A stretch of 64,000 nucleotides of DNA from NCBI GenBank assembly GCA_019636555.1, contig JAHBXH010000001.1, forward strand, positions 1,240,001 through 1,304,000, in the 5' to 3' direction. The number at the start of each line of letters is the position of its first letter. The stretch's first letter is position 1. A model generated the notes under the pieces. It saw only the letters and a program-made list of their open reading frames with translations. It was not told the origin of the DNA and searched no databases. Below are positions 8,676-16,699 of this stretch, piece after piece. Source of the stretch: Phycisphaeraceae bacterium (GTDB lineage: Bacteria; Planctomycetota; Phycisphaerae; Phycisphaerales; UBA1924). The translations under genes and the position numbers were made by a program.

Positions 8676-10006
8676 TCGTCCTCCTCGTCCGATGGCTCTG
8701 CGTCGCCGGCGCGCCCGGCTTTCATGATTTCTTCGAGCGCGACCGTTGCGAATGCTCCGCGCGGCAGATCGAACGCCACGCGGATGTACTCGCCGTGCTC
8801 GTCCGATCCCGCTTCGATCTCCGGAAAAGTCAGCGGAACCCGTAGCGGCCGGCGGGCTCCCTCGATCAGTTGCCCGGCGCTCTTTTCGAATGACTGAAGT
8901 TGTGCGATTGTCACTCCCAGATTCTCGAGCGATCGCAATTCCGCTTCATCCGTTGCTCCACCCGCGCGCCTCATTTTCCCGCTCCACATCGGTCCGCTCG
9001 CGCTGATTTCGAATGCGCGCAGCCGCTCCGGCGTCGAAGGATCGGATGCGACCGCGCTGTCCACGTCGAAGCAAGCGCGGCTGTCGTGCTTGAACGCAAC
9101 ATCGCCGGCGTGCAATTCGTTCAGTGTTCCGGCTCGCAGCCGCTCGTCCAGGACACTGTTGAATGCGGCGGATTGAAACGCGGAAAGGAAAAACCGCAGC
9201 GTGGACCGATCAAGCGTCTTGATCGCCCGCGACGCCCGAACGCCCTTCGAAAGGGCGCGAAGCACGCTCCGTTCGGAGTAGGAAGTGTGAGGCAATTCCG
9301 CGAGCGCTTCGCTGTATTTTCCGGCCAGAAACAATTCCTTGGCTTTCGTATGCGCCGGCGTCGTCGCACGCTCAGGCGCAATCAGCAGCCTGATCGCCTC
9401 GTCAAAGTCAGCACAGATCAACGCGCGCCCGATCAGGTGATTGTTCAGCGTTCTTCCGAATCGCTGCGGTCCGAACCGGTTCGGCAGTCCGAATGCAACC
9501 AGACGGTCGAGGCTCGCCTTGGCGTCTCGAACCCGGCCGACGCCGGCGCTCCGGATGCGGATGCTGAACCGGTTCCCCGTGAGGTGACCGAGCCGGATCT
9601 TGTTGGTGTGCAGGTCGGCCCACTGGATCTGCAATCGGTCGTGCACGAGCTGAGGAAAATCTTCGGGCGTCTTGCCGGGGGCGTGAACCGAGAAGAGTTG
9701 CCGCGTGATCGCCACGCGATCTTTCATGCCCGCAAAGCCGACCGAATCCGGAGCGACCCCGAAGTGCGAAGCAAGTATCCGCGCCGCTTCCAGAGTCGAG
9801 AGATTCCTTTTCTCAACGTAGAGGTAGATGTGCTCGCCGGCGCCCGAGGGCTGATACGCCGCGGTCTCGTCAACCAGAAAGTCTTCGGGGCGCTGCTTGA
9901 TTACGCCCCCGACTCCGGGAATATCTGACGTGACGTATACGACCGGCGCGACGTGCGGATCGCCATCCGGCACTTGTGTTCGGGGAGGCTGCGGCGCGTC
10001 GCTCAC
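8672..10006 (-). CDS. truD: tRNA pseudouridine(13) synthase
   Basis: TruD isomerises U13 of tRNA-Glu to pseudouridine. The signature G-F-A-G-M-K-D-R-V-A-I-T-R-Q is present with the catalytic Asp at about residue 96, preceded by the F-L-V-D-E motif and H-I-Y-L-Y-V-E-K-R-N. A later N-R-F-G-P-Q-R-F-G matches the TruD insertion domain start. At 444 residues it is longer than E. coli TruD (about 350) and closer to archaeal/planctomycete forms. The GTG start overlaps the upstream gene stop by 4 bases (GTGA), so translation is likely coupled. Confidence 0.93.
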   Translation of the reverse strand: MSDAPQPPRTQVPDGDPHVAPVVYVTSDIPGVGGVIKQRPEDFLVDETAAYQPSGAGEHIYLYVEKRNLSTLEAARILASHFGVAPDSVGFAGMKDRVAITRQLFSVHAPGKTPEDFPQLVHDRLQIQWADLHTNKIRLGHLTGNRFSIRIRSAGVGRVRDAKASLDRLVAFGLPNRFGPQRFGRTLNNHLIGRALICADFDEAIRLLIAPERATTPAHTKAKELFLAGKYSEALAELPHTSYSERSVLRALSKGVRASRAIKTLDRSTLRFFLSAFQSAAFNSVLDERLRAGTLNELHAGDVAFKHDSRACFDVDSAVASDPSTPERLRAFEISASGPMWSGKMRRAGGATDEAELRSLENLGVTIAQLQSFEKSAGQLIEGARRPLRVPLTFPEIEAGSDEHGEYIRVAFDLPRGAFATVALEEIMKAGRAGDAEPSDEEDE

Positions 10007-10473
10007 TCGTCGTCCTCTTCGCTCGAGTCGTCATCCAGCGACTCGAGTTCGGGGTCCTTGCTCGCCGCCTCGAGAACATGCTCCTCGACATAAATCGGAA
10101 CGCCCTCGGCAACACCGAGCGCGATCGCGTCGCTCGGGCGGCTGTCGATGTGGAGCATCTGTCCATCCCCCGACTTCACGTCCAGTGTCGCAAAGAATGT
10201 GTGATCGGAAAGATCGTTGATCGTGATCGACACCAGCTCGCCGCCCATGTTGCCGATCACGTTCGCGAGAAGGTCGTGTGTCTGGGGACGCTTGATCTGG
10301 ATCCCCTTGAGCCGGCGCTCGATCGCCGTCGCCTCGGGAAGCCCGATGACAATCGGGAACGAGCGAACGTCCGACTGATCCGCGCCTTCCGGCGCGACCT
10401 CCCGCAACTCGATGAGCTGCATGTCGTTCAGCTCGCGGATCAGGATGCGGCTCAATTCCATGCGAACGGCCAT
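10003..10473 (-). CDS. Bifunctional nuclease family (DUF151) protein
   Basis: This 156-residue protein has the BFN/DUF151 core: I-V-I-G-L-P-E-A-T-A-I near the start, T-H-D-L-L near the middle, then D-S-R-P-S-D-A-I-A-L-G, the most diagnostic motif of the family, and a V-P-I-Y-V strand. The last 25 residues are an acidic tail (E and D runs). Family members in plants and Mycobacterium have RNase/DNase activity, but most bacterial ones are uncharacterised. The ATG at 10473 has GGAGG five bases upstream, which decides the start over an in-frame codon at 10527. It heads an operon with truD and the HAD hydrolase. Confidence 0.88.
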   Translation of the reverse strand: MAVRMELSRILIRELNDMQLIELREVAPEGADQSDVRSFPIVIGLPEATAIERRLKGIQIKRPQTHDLLANVIGNMGGELVSITINDLSDHTFFATLDVKSGDGQMLHIDSRPSDAIALGVAEGVPIYVEEHVLEAASKDPELESLDDDSSEEDDE

Positions 10474-10548
10474 ACCGCCTCCGGGACACAATATGCTCAA
10501 TCGTGGTCGCCGCCGGGGCGAAGTCAAATCGCACCACCAGACGCGCTT

Positions 10549-11310
10549 TCACTTATTCGCGGAGCGGCCCCCGCCGACCCTGCGCCCCAGACGCTCGATC
10601 AAGACCCGCGGCACGCCGATGTCGGCAACAATCACTCGCCCGAGATGTTCGATCGCCTCCGGCATAAGCATCCCCTCTTTCAGCGCAACGAAAGTCACCG
10701 TCACGTCCGCGAAAACGGCATCGCCGAGTACTTTGCCGGTTCCCGCGTCGAGCCCGCTTGGGATGTCGATCGCGAAAACGCGCGATCCGCGCTTTGCGAA
10801 ATCGTTGATCGCACGGATCGCCAATTGCGCGTTTCCCTCGGCGGGCCGCGAAAGTCCGGTGCCGAAGAGCCCGTCGACGACCACATCGGGCACCAATCGG
10901 CCCAGGTGCATCCGCGCTGAGCGCAGGGCGGGCTCGAGCGCGTGCTTTGCGATCGAGATCGGGAGTTTCATCGCGCGGCACGTCTTGTATTGAATCGCCG
11001 CTTCGGGCGAAAGCCTTGCCGGATTCCCGACAAGAAGAATCGAAACCTCCGCGCCCGAGTTCGAGGTGTGTCGTGCCGCCGCGAGAGCGTCTCCCCCGTT
11101 GTTCCCGGTTCCCGCGACGAACAGGACTCGAGGAGCCTTCATTTCTTGCGTCAGAAGCTGGACCGCTGCGGCGACGTTGACCGCCGCGTTTTCCATGAGC
11201 ACGAGCGTCGAGATGCCGAAATGCGCTGCGCAGCGGCGGTCGATATCGCGCGCGGCGCGCGTCGAGAGAACAACCAGGCGTGGGGCGGAACGGCGATGTG
11301 ACTTTTGCAT
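10549..11310 (-). CDS. nnrE: NAD(P)H-hydrate epimerase
   Basis: NnrE interconverts S and R forms of hydrated NAD(P)H so that NnrD can repair both. The protein carries L-M-E-N-A-A near the start, the phosphate-binding A-G-T-G-N-N-G-G-D-A-L motif, V-D-G-L-F-G-T-G-L and I-D-I-P-S-G-L-D-A-x-T-G, all conserved in the YjeF N-terminal domain. The ATG at 11310 is preferred over an in-frame GTG at 11349 because a TACGCT box ends 9 bases before it and the family begins here. It is a stand-alone epimerase, separated from nnrD. The MITE-like element begins 49 bases upstream. Confidence 0.92.
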   Translation of the reverse strand: MQKSHRRSAPRLVVLSTRAARDIDRRCAAHFGISTLVLMENAAVNVAAAVQLLTQEMKAPRVLFVAGTGNNGGDALAAARHTSNSGAEVSILLVGNPARLSPEAAIQYKTCRAMKLPISIAKHALEPALRSARMHLGRLVPDVVVDGLFGTGLSRPAEGNAQLAIRAINDFAKRGSRVFAIDIPSGLDAGTGKVLGDAVFADVTVTFVALKEGMLMPEAIEHLGRVIVADIGVPRVLIERLGRRVGGGRSANK

Positions 11311-11319
11311 CGAGCTCCG

Positions 11320-11325
11320 AGCGTA
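11320..11325 (-). promoter_or_regulatory. Putative -10 box (TACGCT) of nnrE
   Basis: TACGCT on the minus strand ends 9 bases before the nnrE ATG at 11310. It supports the shorter start and a leaderless or very short-leader transcript. Confidence 0.45.
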
Positions 11326-11358
11326 ACGCGCCCGCAAATCCCCGTTCACTTTGCACCG

Positions 11359-11496
11359 CTAGCAGGCTGTTGAAATTCTGATTGTGCCTACTGCGCCGAC
11401 GCATTGCAGACAACTTTCTGGCCCTCAGACCCGGGTCGCGAGGGTAGATGGCGGTTCGAAATTGCGACTGGTTGGAGTTTTTCAACAGCCTGCTAG
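11359..11496. mobile_element. MITE-like element with 16-bp perfect terminal inverted repeats
   Basis: The left end CTAGCAGGCTGTTGAA (11359-11374) is repeated exactly in inverted orientation at 11481-11496; a few further positions match imperfectly. The 138-bp interior encodes nothing recognisable. The outermost CTAG is palindromic, so it could be a 4-bp target duplication of the YTAR type used by some IS5-group elements, leaving 12-bp repeats. No transposase is nearby, so it would be non-autonomous. The element separates nnrE from the divergent glycosyltransferase gene, and its right end contributes the TA of a TAGGCT box used by that gene. Confidence 0.7.
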
Positions 11497-11499
11497 GCT
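11494..11499 (+). promoter_or_regulatory. Putative -10 box (TAGGCT) of the glycosyltransferase gene, straddling the MITE end
   Basis: TAGGCT ends 7 bases before the ATG at 11507. Its first three bases (TAG) belong to the terminal CTAG of the MITE-like element and the remainder is flanking sequence. Confidence 0.45.
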
Positions 11500-11506
11500 C
11501 TGTGGG

Positions 11507-12745
11507 ATGGGCATGTGGTTCCATATCACAATTGCCGGCCTGCTGGCGGTGCCCGCGGTCGGCGCGATTCTCTGGTGGGGCTTTGCGCTCGCCGCGATGA
11601 ATCGAACCGAAGCGGCGCTGGGAAGCGCCGAAGACGGCATCGGCATCGGTGTGCCGCACCCGCCGGTGATCGTGGTGGTGCCGGCGCACAACGAGCAGAG
11701 CGTCATCGCCGGACTGATCTCTTCCTTGCGCGGGCAAGACTACCCCAATTTTCGCGTGGCGCTCGCGCTTGATCGCTGCACCGACAACACGCTTTCCGTC
11801 GCGCTCGACACGATCAATTCGGATGAACGATTTGAGATTGTCGAGGTTTCGGAGTGCCCGCGCGACTGGGCCGGGAAAGTGCACGCGATCCATTCGGCGC
11901 TCGTGTCCCGCACGCTCGCGCCCGATCAACTGCTCCTGTTCGCCGATGCCGACACGGTGTTCGATCGAACCTGCATCCGTTCGTGCGTTCACCTGCTCGA
12001 ACACCGCGGGCTGGATGCACTCACGCTGCTCAGCACGCTGACGTTCGATCGGGGCTTTGAGCGCCGGATTCAGGCGCCGGCCTCAATGGAACTTCTCGTG
12101 CGCTATCCCCCCAGAAAAGCCAGCCGCGAACACCGGCGCCGGCCGTTTGCAAACGGCCAATTCATCCTGATCCGGAGGAGCGCGTACGAAGCGATCGGCA
12201 CGCACGCGGCATTCCGCGAAGAATTGCTGGAAGACCTTGCGATGGCGCGGGCGCTGTGGCGCGAGAAGCTCAAAGTGCACGTCATCCGCGCGGGCCGCAT
12301 GCTCACGTGCAGGATGTATCCAGATCCGATCGCGTTCGAGCGCGGCTGGACTCGGATATTCATCGAAGCCGCCAAGCGCAAACCGCGCCGGCTGCGCAAC
12401 TGGTCGATCGGAACCACCGTGCGCGGATTCCTCGAGCCGGTTGGTTGTTTGCTTGGTTTGGCCGGTTCGCTGGTCGTGCTGGCGCAGCGCCTTTCGCCGT
12501 GGCCGTGGCTCTTTGCGATTTCCGCCGGGGTTGCAATCCTCGGGCTTGTCGTGTGGGCCGGCGCGATCCATCGCTTTCTGGTCCTTGGAGGCGTTGCTCG
12601 TTGGTGGAAGCGCGTCGCGATTTTGCTCTGGTGGCCCGTCGGCAGCCTGCAACTCGCTGCGCTCCTGCGGCGTGCCGCGGCAAACCTGCGGACCGGCATT
12701 CCAACCGGATGGGCGGGAAAGAGTTACGTTCGGCCGGCGCGATGA
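11507..12745 (+). CDS. Glycosyltransferase family 2, HpnB-like membrane protein
   Basis: After an N-terminal membrane segment (residues 5-28), a GT-A domain begins with I-V-V-V-P-A-H-N-E and Q-D-Y-P-N-F, followed by W-A-G-K-V-H-A, the D-x-D-type metal motif A-D-A-D-T, and an E-E-L-L-E-D acidic motif that would hold the catalytic base. Three C-terminal hydrophobic segments and a final G-W-A-G-K-S-Y tail resemble hopene-associated HpnB-like transferases. The acceptor is unknown; lipid or polysaccharide glycosylation at the inner membrane is inferred. The ATG at 11507 lies 7 bases after TAGGCT. A longer frame starting within the MITE is open but unconserved. Confidence 0.85.
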   Translation: MGMWFHITIAGLLAVPAVGAILWWGFALAAMNRTEAALGSAEDGIGIGVPHPPVIVVVPAHNEQSVIAGLISSLRGQDYPNFRVALALDRCTDNTLSVALDTINSDERFEIVEVSECPRDWAGKVHAIHSALVSRTLAPDQLLLFADADTVFDRTCIRSCVHLLEHRGLDALTLLSTLTFDRGFERRIQAPASMELLVRYPPRKASREHRRRPFANGQFILIRRSAYEAIGTHAAFREELLEDLAMARALWREKLKVHVIRAGRMLTCRMYPDPIAFERGWTRIFIEAAKRKPRRLRNWSIGTTVRGFLEPVGCLLGLAGSLVVLAQRLSPWPWLFAISAGVAILGLVVWAGAIHRFLVLGGVARWWKRVAILLWWPVGSLQLAALLRRAAANLRTGIPTGWAGKSYVRPAR

Positions 12746-12840
12746 TCGAAGCGGGAGTCTGGGCGATATTCGGGTGAACCTCTCGGGCGATCCGACGCGT
12801 ACCATTTTGCAGATCACGTTCTCGCCCTATTCCGCACACG

Positions 12841-14262
12841 ATGGCTGAGAGCCGGACAAACACGTCTTTTCTGATCGGGCTCGCGATTTCGGCCTGCGCG
12901 CATATCGCTGCGCTGATCGGGCTCCAGCACGTCAAAATCGACCCATCACATGTTCGGGTCTCGCTGGCCTCGCTCAAGCCGGTGACCGGCTTACCCCATC
13001 AATTGCGCCAGTTGGAGCAGCCCCAGCCGCCCGAGGATCCGACGAGACCGCCACCGATCCCGAAGGAAAAACCTCAGGATCGCGATGTGAAATTCGGCAT
13101 CGACAATTCGCAAATCGACAGCGATACCTGGCTCGGTTTCTTGGAAGGCGACTCGCCTTCGGGTCGTCAGGGTGAAACCAATCAGGCGGCGATGACTCTT
13201 GATCCCGGCAACCCCGGGGCTGCTTCGCCGGGCAGCCCGGGCACCCCAGGTTCGGGTCAAACGGCGCCGACAGCAAGTTCGAGCGCATCGCCCGCCGCGT
13301 CGAAGCCGCCGGACCTGATGGATCTGCACCCGCCTTCCCCGGACCAGCCCCAGGCCGAGAAGGCCCCGGCAGAAAAGCCCGCAACAGAAAAACTCGCGGA
13401 AGACGCGACGCCGAAAAAGGCAGAGGAAGCAGCGCCAGCCCCGGCGCGCAGTGCACCCGCTCAAGCCTCTCCCACAGTTGGGCAGGCCGGTGAAAAGTCT
13501 GACAATCCTGATCCGCTCGCTCCGCGCGCGGGGATTGAGAAATCAGTTGAGGGTGCCCGCCCGGATGCGGTCAAGCCGGTCGAGGCGCCCAAGCCCGACG
13601 GAGTCGTAGACGACAAGCCGGAAAAGCCCGAAGCCAAACCCGGTGAAGAGCGAGAAGGCGAAGTCCGCGAAAACGAGTCGGCGAAAATGAGCGCCGACGA
13701 TCAGAAAGGTGAGGCAGACAAGGAAGTGAAGGAAGTCGCGGCGGCGAACCCCCTCAAAGAGCGCGACGAAACGTCGCCGTCGAAAGATATGGCTCCCGCG
13801 GCGCCAACTTCGAATGAGGAAGTTTCTCCCAGTGAAGCAGCCCCGTCGTCAAACGCGACTCCGGATTCACAGCCCACCCCCGCGACCGGCGGACAATCGA
13901 AGCAAAAGGGAATTCGATCCGATCGCGAGTCCGAAGCTTTCACGAAAGAGATCGTCGAAACGCCCATGCGCGACGGCCGTGTGCAGGCGGGTCGAGGGTT
14001 GAACATCCGCACGCGTCGCGCCGATTTCACGAACACAACTCTGCTCACGGCGCCGCCTCGCGATACGCTCGTGCGCATCTCGTTTCAGCGAACGGGTCGC
14101 GTGAAGCGGGCGGAATTCATCAACGGCTCGGCGACGGGGAATCCGAACGTGGACGATCCGCTCATGAACGCGATCTATCGCTGGCAGGCTTCGGGAAAGG
14201 ATCTGAGCAGCCTGGGCCCGGAAGAAACACTGTCTGTTGTGGTGCGAGTAACCTTCAAGTAA
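12841..14262 (+). CDS. TonB-like energy transducer with long low-complexity spacer
   Basis: Residues 10-25 form one membrane anchor, then comes a very long Pro/Ala/Glu/Lys-rich spacer (about residues 60-385), and the last 80 residues form a globular domain with V-R-I-S-F-Q-R-T-G-R-V-K and a final V-V-V-R-V-T-F-K strand, the arrangement of TonB proteins. The spacer would span the periplasm. The classical Y-P motif before the C-terminal domain is not obvious, so the outer-membrane partner and a TonB role remain inferred. Neither exbB/exbD nor a TonB-dependent receptor is adjacent. A TATTCC sequence 7 bases before the ATG is a weak leaderless -10 candidate. Confidence 0.6.
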   Translation: MAESRTNTSFLIGLAISACAHIAALIGLQHVKIDPSHVRVSLASLKPVTGLPHQLRQLEQPQPPEDPTRPPPIPKEKPQDRDVKFGIDNSQIDSDTWLGFLEGDSPSGRQGETNQAAMTLDPGNPGAASPGSPGTPGSGQTAPTASSSASPAASKPPDLMDLHPPSPDQPQAEKAPAEKPATEKLAEDATPKKAEEAAPAPARSAPAQASPTVGQAGEKSDNPDPLAPRAGIEKSVEGARPDAVKPVEAPKPDGVVDDKPEKPEAKPGEEREGEVRENESAKMSADDQKGEADKEVKEVAAANPLKERDETSPSKDMAPAAPTSNEEVSPSEAAPSSNATPDSQPTPATGGQSKQKGIRSDRESEAFTKEIVETPMRDGRVQAGRGLNIRTRRADFTNTTLLTAPPRDTLVRISFQRTGRVKRAEFINGSATGNPNVDDPLMNAIYRWQASGKDLSSLGPEETLSVVVRVTFK

Positions 14263-14308
14263 CGCTGAGGCAAAGAGCCCTGATCTCATAGCCGATAGAG
14301 GTATCCGC

Positions 14309-15001
14309 GTGAAATGCAGAAGTGCCACCTTGCTCGCTGTTTTCGGGCTCTTTGGGGCTTGGGGCCGGGCTCAGGATTCTCGCCAACCCGCCCTGAAGCC
14401 CGTCGAGCAGGGCGTCGCCGACATGGGCCCGCTCTCGGGTCCGGGTCGCGTGCTCTCGCCGGGGTTGCGCCAGCCATCCGGATTTGATCGTGTGTACGAA
14501 GTCGAGATCGACGGAAAAAAGTACTTTGCCCGGCAAAACGGCGCGACCGTCGCCGTCTTTCCGCGCTCGAACTACACGTCGTTTCGCGGCATGGTGATGC
14601 CGACTGTTCCCGCCGGCACGACGTTCTATCTCGGTGGACTGCCCGCCAATGCGCGTCCGCTTTCGCCCGAAGAAATGCCTTCGAATTGGGCGGGTCAGCC
14701 GCAGAGTCTGGCGATGCCAGTCAAGTCGCTCGATAATCGGGTGAATCTGTCCGCCGCACCCGAGAGCGCTCGAGATCAGTCTTCGCCGCTGGCGATGGCG
14801 AATCAGCCTTTGTCGCAGGCGATGGCAAGTCAGCCCTCGTCGCAATCGGCTCGTGAACAGTTCGCGCCGCGCGGCGTCTCGATCGACGTTCCGCCGAGCG
14901 CCGGGAGCATTTGGCAAAGCGAGGCGTACCGTGTGCAGCGAACCGGCCAGCTGATCGATGCCGCGCTCGCGGCGCGCGTGAAGGCCGCCAAAGCTTCATG
15001 A
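14309..15001 (+). CDS. Secreted hypothetical protein
   Basis: A signal peptide (residues 1-22, ending near G-R-A-Q) precedes a 208-residue mature protein. The central part, around residues 65-115, has a strand-rich segment with V-Y-E-V-E-I-D-G-K-K-Y-F-A-R and T-T-F-Y-L-G-G-L-P. Residues 155-190 hold an imperfect Met/Ser/Gln/Pro repeat (S-P-L-A-M-A-N-Q-P / S-Q-A-M-A-S-Q-P). The family is not recognised. The start is GTG with GAGGT six bases upstream. It follows the TonB-like gene by 46 bases and overlaps the convergent flavin reductase by 6 bases. Confidence 0.65.
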   Translation: MKCRSATLLAVFGLFGAWGRAQDSRQPALKPVEQGVADMGPLSGPGRVLSPGLRQPSGFDRVYEVEIDGKKYFARQNGATVAVFPRSNYTSFRGMVMPTVPAGTTFYLGGLPANARPLSPEEMPSNWAGQPQSLAMPVKSLDNRVNLSAAPESARDQSSPLAMANQPLSQAMASQPSSQSAREQFAPRGVSIDVPPSAGSIWQSEAYRVQRTGQLIDAALAARVKAAKAS

Positions 15002-15769
15002 CTCGGGTTGTGATTTCAACGCCGCGGCACCGGGTGGGATGTCGAGTCGGTCGCGAGTTGTTGCATATGTGATGCCGCCCATCCGACCGATCGCATCGAG
15101 CATCACGGGATCGACGTGATGACGCTCGTTGATGAGTCCCGGCGCGGCGCACACGCCGACGACTTCTCCGATCACGATATTTCCAGAAGCAGGAACACCC
15201 GGATTGGTTCGGACGACCTGGCGCGTGACGCACTCGAACGAGAGCAAGGATTCAGCGACTCGGGGCACCTTGACGCGGCGGCCGGGCGCGGGGGTCAGAC
15301 CGGCGAATTCGAATTCGGAGTGCCCGTATGGAAGCGGTTCGGCGCTCGCTGCCGTTTTCCGCCCCAGCGCATGTGAAACCACGTTGACGACAAACTCCGC
15401 CGTACCACCTTCAGATCTTGGCAGGACATTCCGGAGCGTGTCTTTGTCCTCACCGTCGGGCCTTGTGGCCGGACAGAACAGGAGCGTCATCGGATCGGAG
15501 CCCACGCCGCAGAAAAACGAGAAGGGGGCGACATTGAGCTCGCCGCTCACGGACATGGACGACACGAGCGCGATTGGGCGGGGTAGTACTCCTCCAATCA
15601 GCAACTTGTAACGTTCCGAAGGCTCGAGTTGCAAGGGATCAATAAAACGGGGTTCTGCAAGCGTCACCGGCGAGTTTATGGGTGAAACCGGCAAAACCGG
15701 CCCGAGAACCATGTCGTTTGGAGTCTGAGCGGCGAAATTCTTTCGGCCCCAACTCTGTTCTGTTTGCAT
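14996..15769 (-). CDS. Flavin reductase-like FMN-binding protein
   Basis: This 257-residue protein belongs to the flavin reductase/split-barrel family. It shows R-P-I-A-L-V-S-S-M-S followed by N-V-A-P-F-S-F-F-C-G-V, the FMN-phosphate contact region, then D-T-L-R-N and E-F-V-V-N-V-V, all in the family order. It probably binds FMN and reduces it or serves as a flavin-dependent reductase; the partner is unknown. The N-terminal 45 residues are a variable extension. The gene converges on the secreted unknown with a 6-base overlap, and is divergent from the first PEP-CTERM gene. Confidence 0.82.
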   Translation of the reverse strand: MQTEQSWGRKNFAAQTPNDMVLGPVLPVSPINSPVTLAEPRFIDPLQLEPSERYKLLIGGVLPRPIALVSSMSVSGELNVAPFSFFCGVGSDPMTLLFCPATRPDGEDKDTLRNVLPRSEGGTAEFVVNVVSHALGRKTAASAEPLPYGHSEFEFAGLTPAPGRRVKVPRVAESLLSFECVTRQVVRTNPGVPASGNIVIGEVVGVCAAPGLINERHHVDPVMLDAIGRMGGITYATTRDRLDIPPGAAALKSQPES

Positions 15770-15814
15770 TGTCTGGATTCTGAGGCATGTTGATCTAGGA
15801 GCAGTATTTTCTCC

Positions 15815-15843
15815 TTGAAACCCCGTGGTGTACCTGCGATACT
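15815..15843 (+). promoter_or_regulatory. Sigma-70-like promoter of the first PEP-CTERM gene
   Basis: TTGAAA (15815-15820) and GATACT (15838-15843) are separated by 17 bases. The predicted start near 15850 gives a leader of about 70 nt. Confidence 0.5.
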
Positions 15844-15850
15844 GCTCGCG

Positions 15851-15892
15851 CGGGTACGAGAGAGCCCGTATTGGGTGTCGTTATCGACACCC
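15851..15892 (+). promoter_or_regulatory. Two tandem hairpins in the 5' leader of the first PEP-CTERM gene
   Basis: The first hairpin pairs CGGG (15851-15854) with CCCG (15865-15868). The second is a perfect 8-bp stem, GGGTGTCG (15873-15880) and CGACACCC (15885-15892), with a TTAT loop. A GGAGGA ribosome site follows at 15905. Their role is inferred to be mRNA stability or regulation. Confidence 0.5.
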
Positions 15893-15919
15893 TCAATTGA
15901 GAGTGGAGGAGAGAAAAAG

Positions 15920-16609
15920 ATGCGTCAAGTCAAGACTCTGGCTTTGTTTGCGGCTGCTGCCGCCGGAACGGTGAGCGTCGCTCAGGCCGCGACCACTCTC
16001 GTTACCTTCGGCTATAACAACCTGCAGGGCACCTACACGGCTGCCGGTTTGAATGCAGGCAATTTCTCCGCCGTCGCCGTTGACCAGGGCGTTGGCGGCC
16101 TGCAGACCGACGGCTCGGTGAGCCGCTTGGTCCCGGGAGCGGGTCAGTCGAAGTTCGCTGCGGGCTTCAAGAGCCTCGCGACGTTCGCTGATTTCATGAT
16201 CAATATCAGCTTCACCCGCACGAGCGCCACGACCGGCCTCGGTGCAGGCAACTTCGTCGCGACCGACGCGCTCGGCAACACCGTCGCGGGCAACCTCTCC
16301 GGGTTCTGGTCGCTCCAGCCGACGATCGGCATTGCGTTCAACGGCACGCTCAGCAACGTCGTGATCACGCCGAACGCGATTTTCACGGGCACCGATGCTT
16401 CCAGCACCAACTGGAATACCAACCTTCCGTCGCCCATGCCGTACACCGGCGCCCTGACGCAGTTGATCTTCAACGGCGGTGCGTTCTTCACCGACGTCGA
16501 CATGCAGAACGTCGCGACTCAGGTCAGCGGCCAGATCGTTCCGTCGACGGGCAGCTTGGCCCTCTTCGGTCTCGGTGGATTGGTTGCAGCCCGCCGCCGT
16601 CGCGCCTGA
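15920..16609 (+). CDS. Secreted protein with PEP-CTERM-like sorting tail
   Basis: A signal peptide (about residues 1-22, ending in A-Q-A-A) is followed by a Thr/Asn/Gly-rich, strand-rich mature region. The C-terminus has S-T-G-S-L-A-L-F-G-L-G-G-L-V-A-A and then R-R-R-R-A. This is the planctomycete variant of the PEP-CTERM signal: a short motif, a hydrophobic segment and an Arg cluster, recognised by an exosortase. No exosortase gene is in this window. The ATG at 15920 has GGAGGA ten bases upstream and follows the structured leader. The body has no recognised domain. A strong terminator follows. Confidence 0.82.
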   Translation: MRQVKTLALFAAAAAGTVSVAQAATTLVTFGYNNLQGTYTAAGLNAGNFSAVAVDQGVGGLQTDGSVSRLVPGAGQSKFAAGFKSLATFADFMINISFTRTSATTGLGAGNFVATDALGNTVAGNLSGFWSLQPTIGIAFNGTLSNVVITPNAIFTGTDASSTNWNTNLPSPMPYTGALTQLIFNGGAFFTDVDMQNVATQVSGQIVPSTGSLALFGLGGLVAARRRRA

Positions 16610-16634
16610 TTGAGTGTCTGCGGATTTTTTCAAG

Positions 16635-16666
16635 GGCCCGCACTTCGGTGCGGGCCTTTTCGTTTT
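16635..16666 (+). terminator. Rho-independent terminator after the first PEP-CTERM gene
   Basis: GGCCCGCAC pairs perfectly with GTGCGGGCC (16635-16643 and 16648-16656) around a TTCG tetraloop, followed by TTTTCGTTTTT. Confidence 0.88.
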
Positions 16667-16684
16667 TGGGTCGCGCAATCGTGC

Positions 16685-16690
16685 TATCTT
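16685..16690 (+). promoter_or_regulatory. Putative -10 box (TATCTT) of the 16700 gene
   Basis: TATCTT ends 9 bases before the ATG at 16700, just after the terminator of the preceding gene. Confidence 0.4.
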
Positions 16691-16699
16691 CGCTTGCGA

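Noticed and set aside
10553..12004. 483-codon minus-strand frame spanning nnrE, the MITE and part of the glycosyltransferase
   Set aside because: Recognised domains lie in other frames and its composition (Arg-rich, no motifs) is that of a shadow frame.
12823..12840. TATTCC as a leaderless -10 of the TonB-like gene
   Set aside because: The last base is not T, so it does not meet the TANNNT rule used for the others; left as a weak candidate only in the gene entry.
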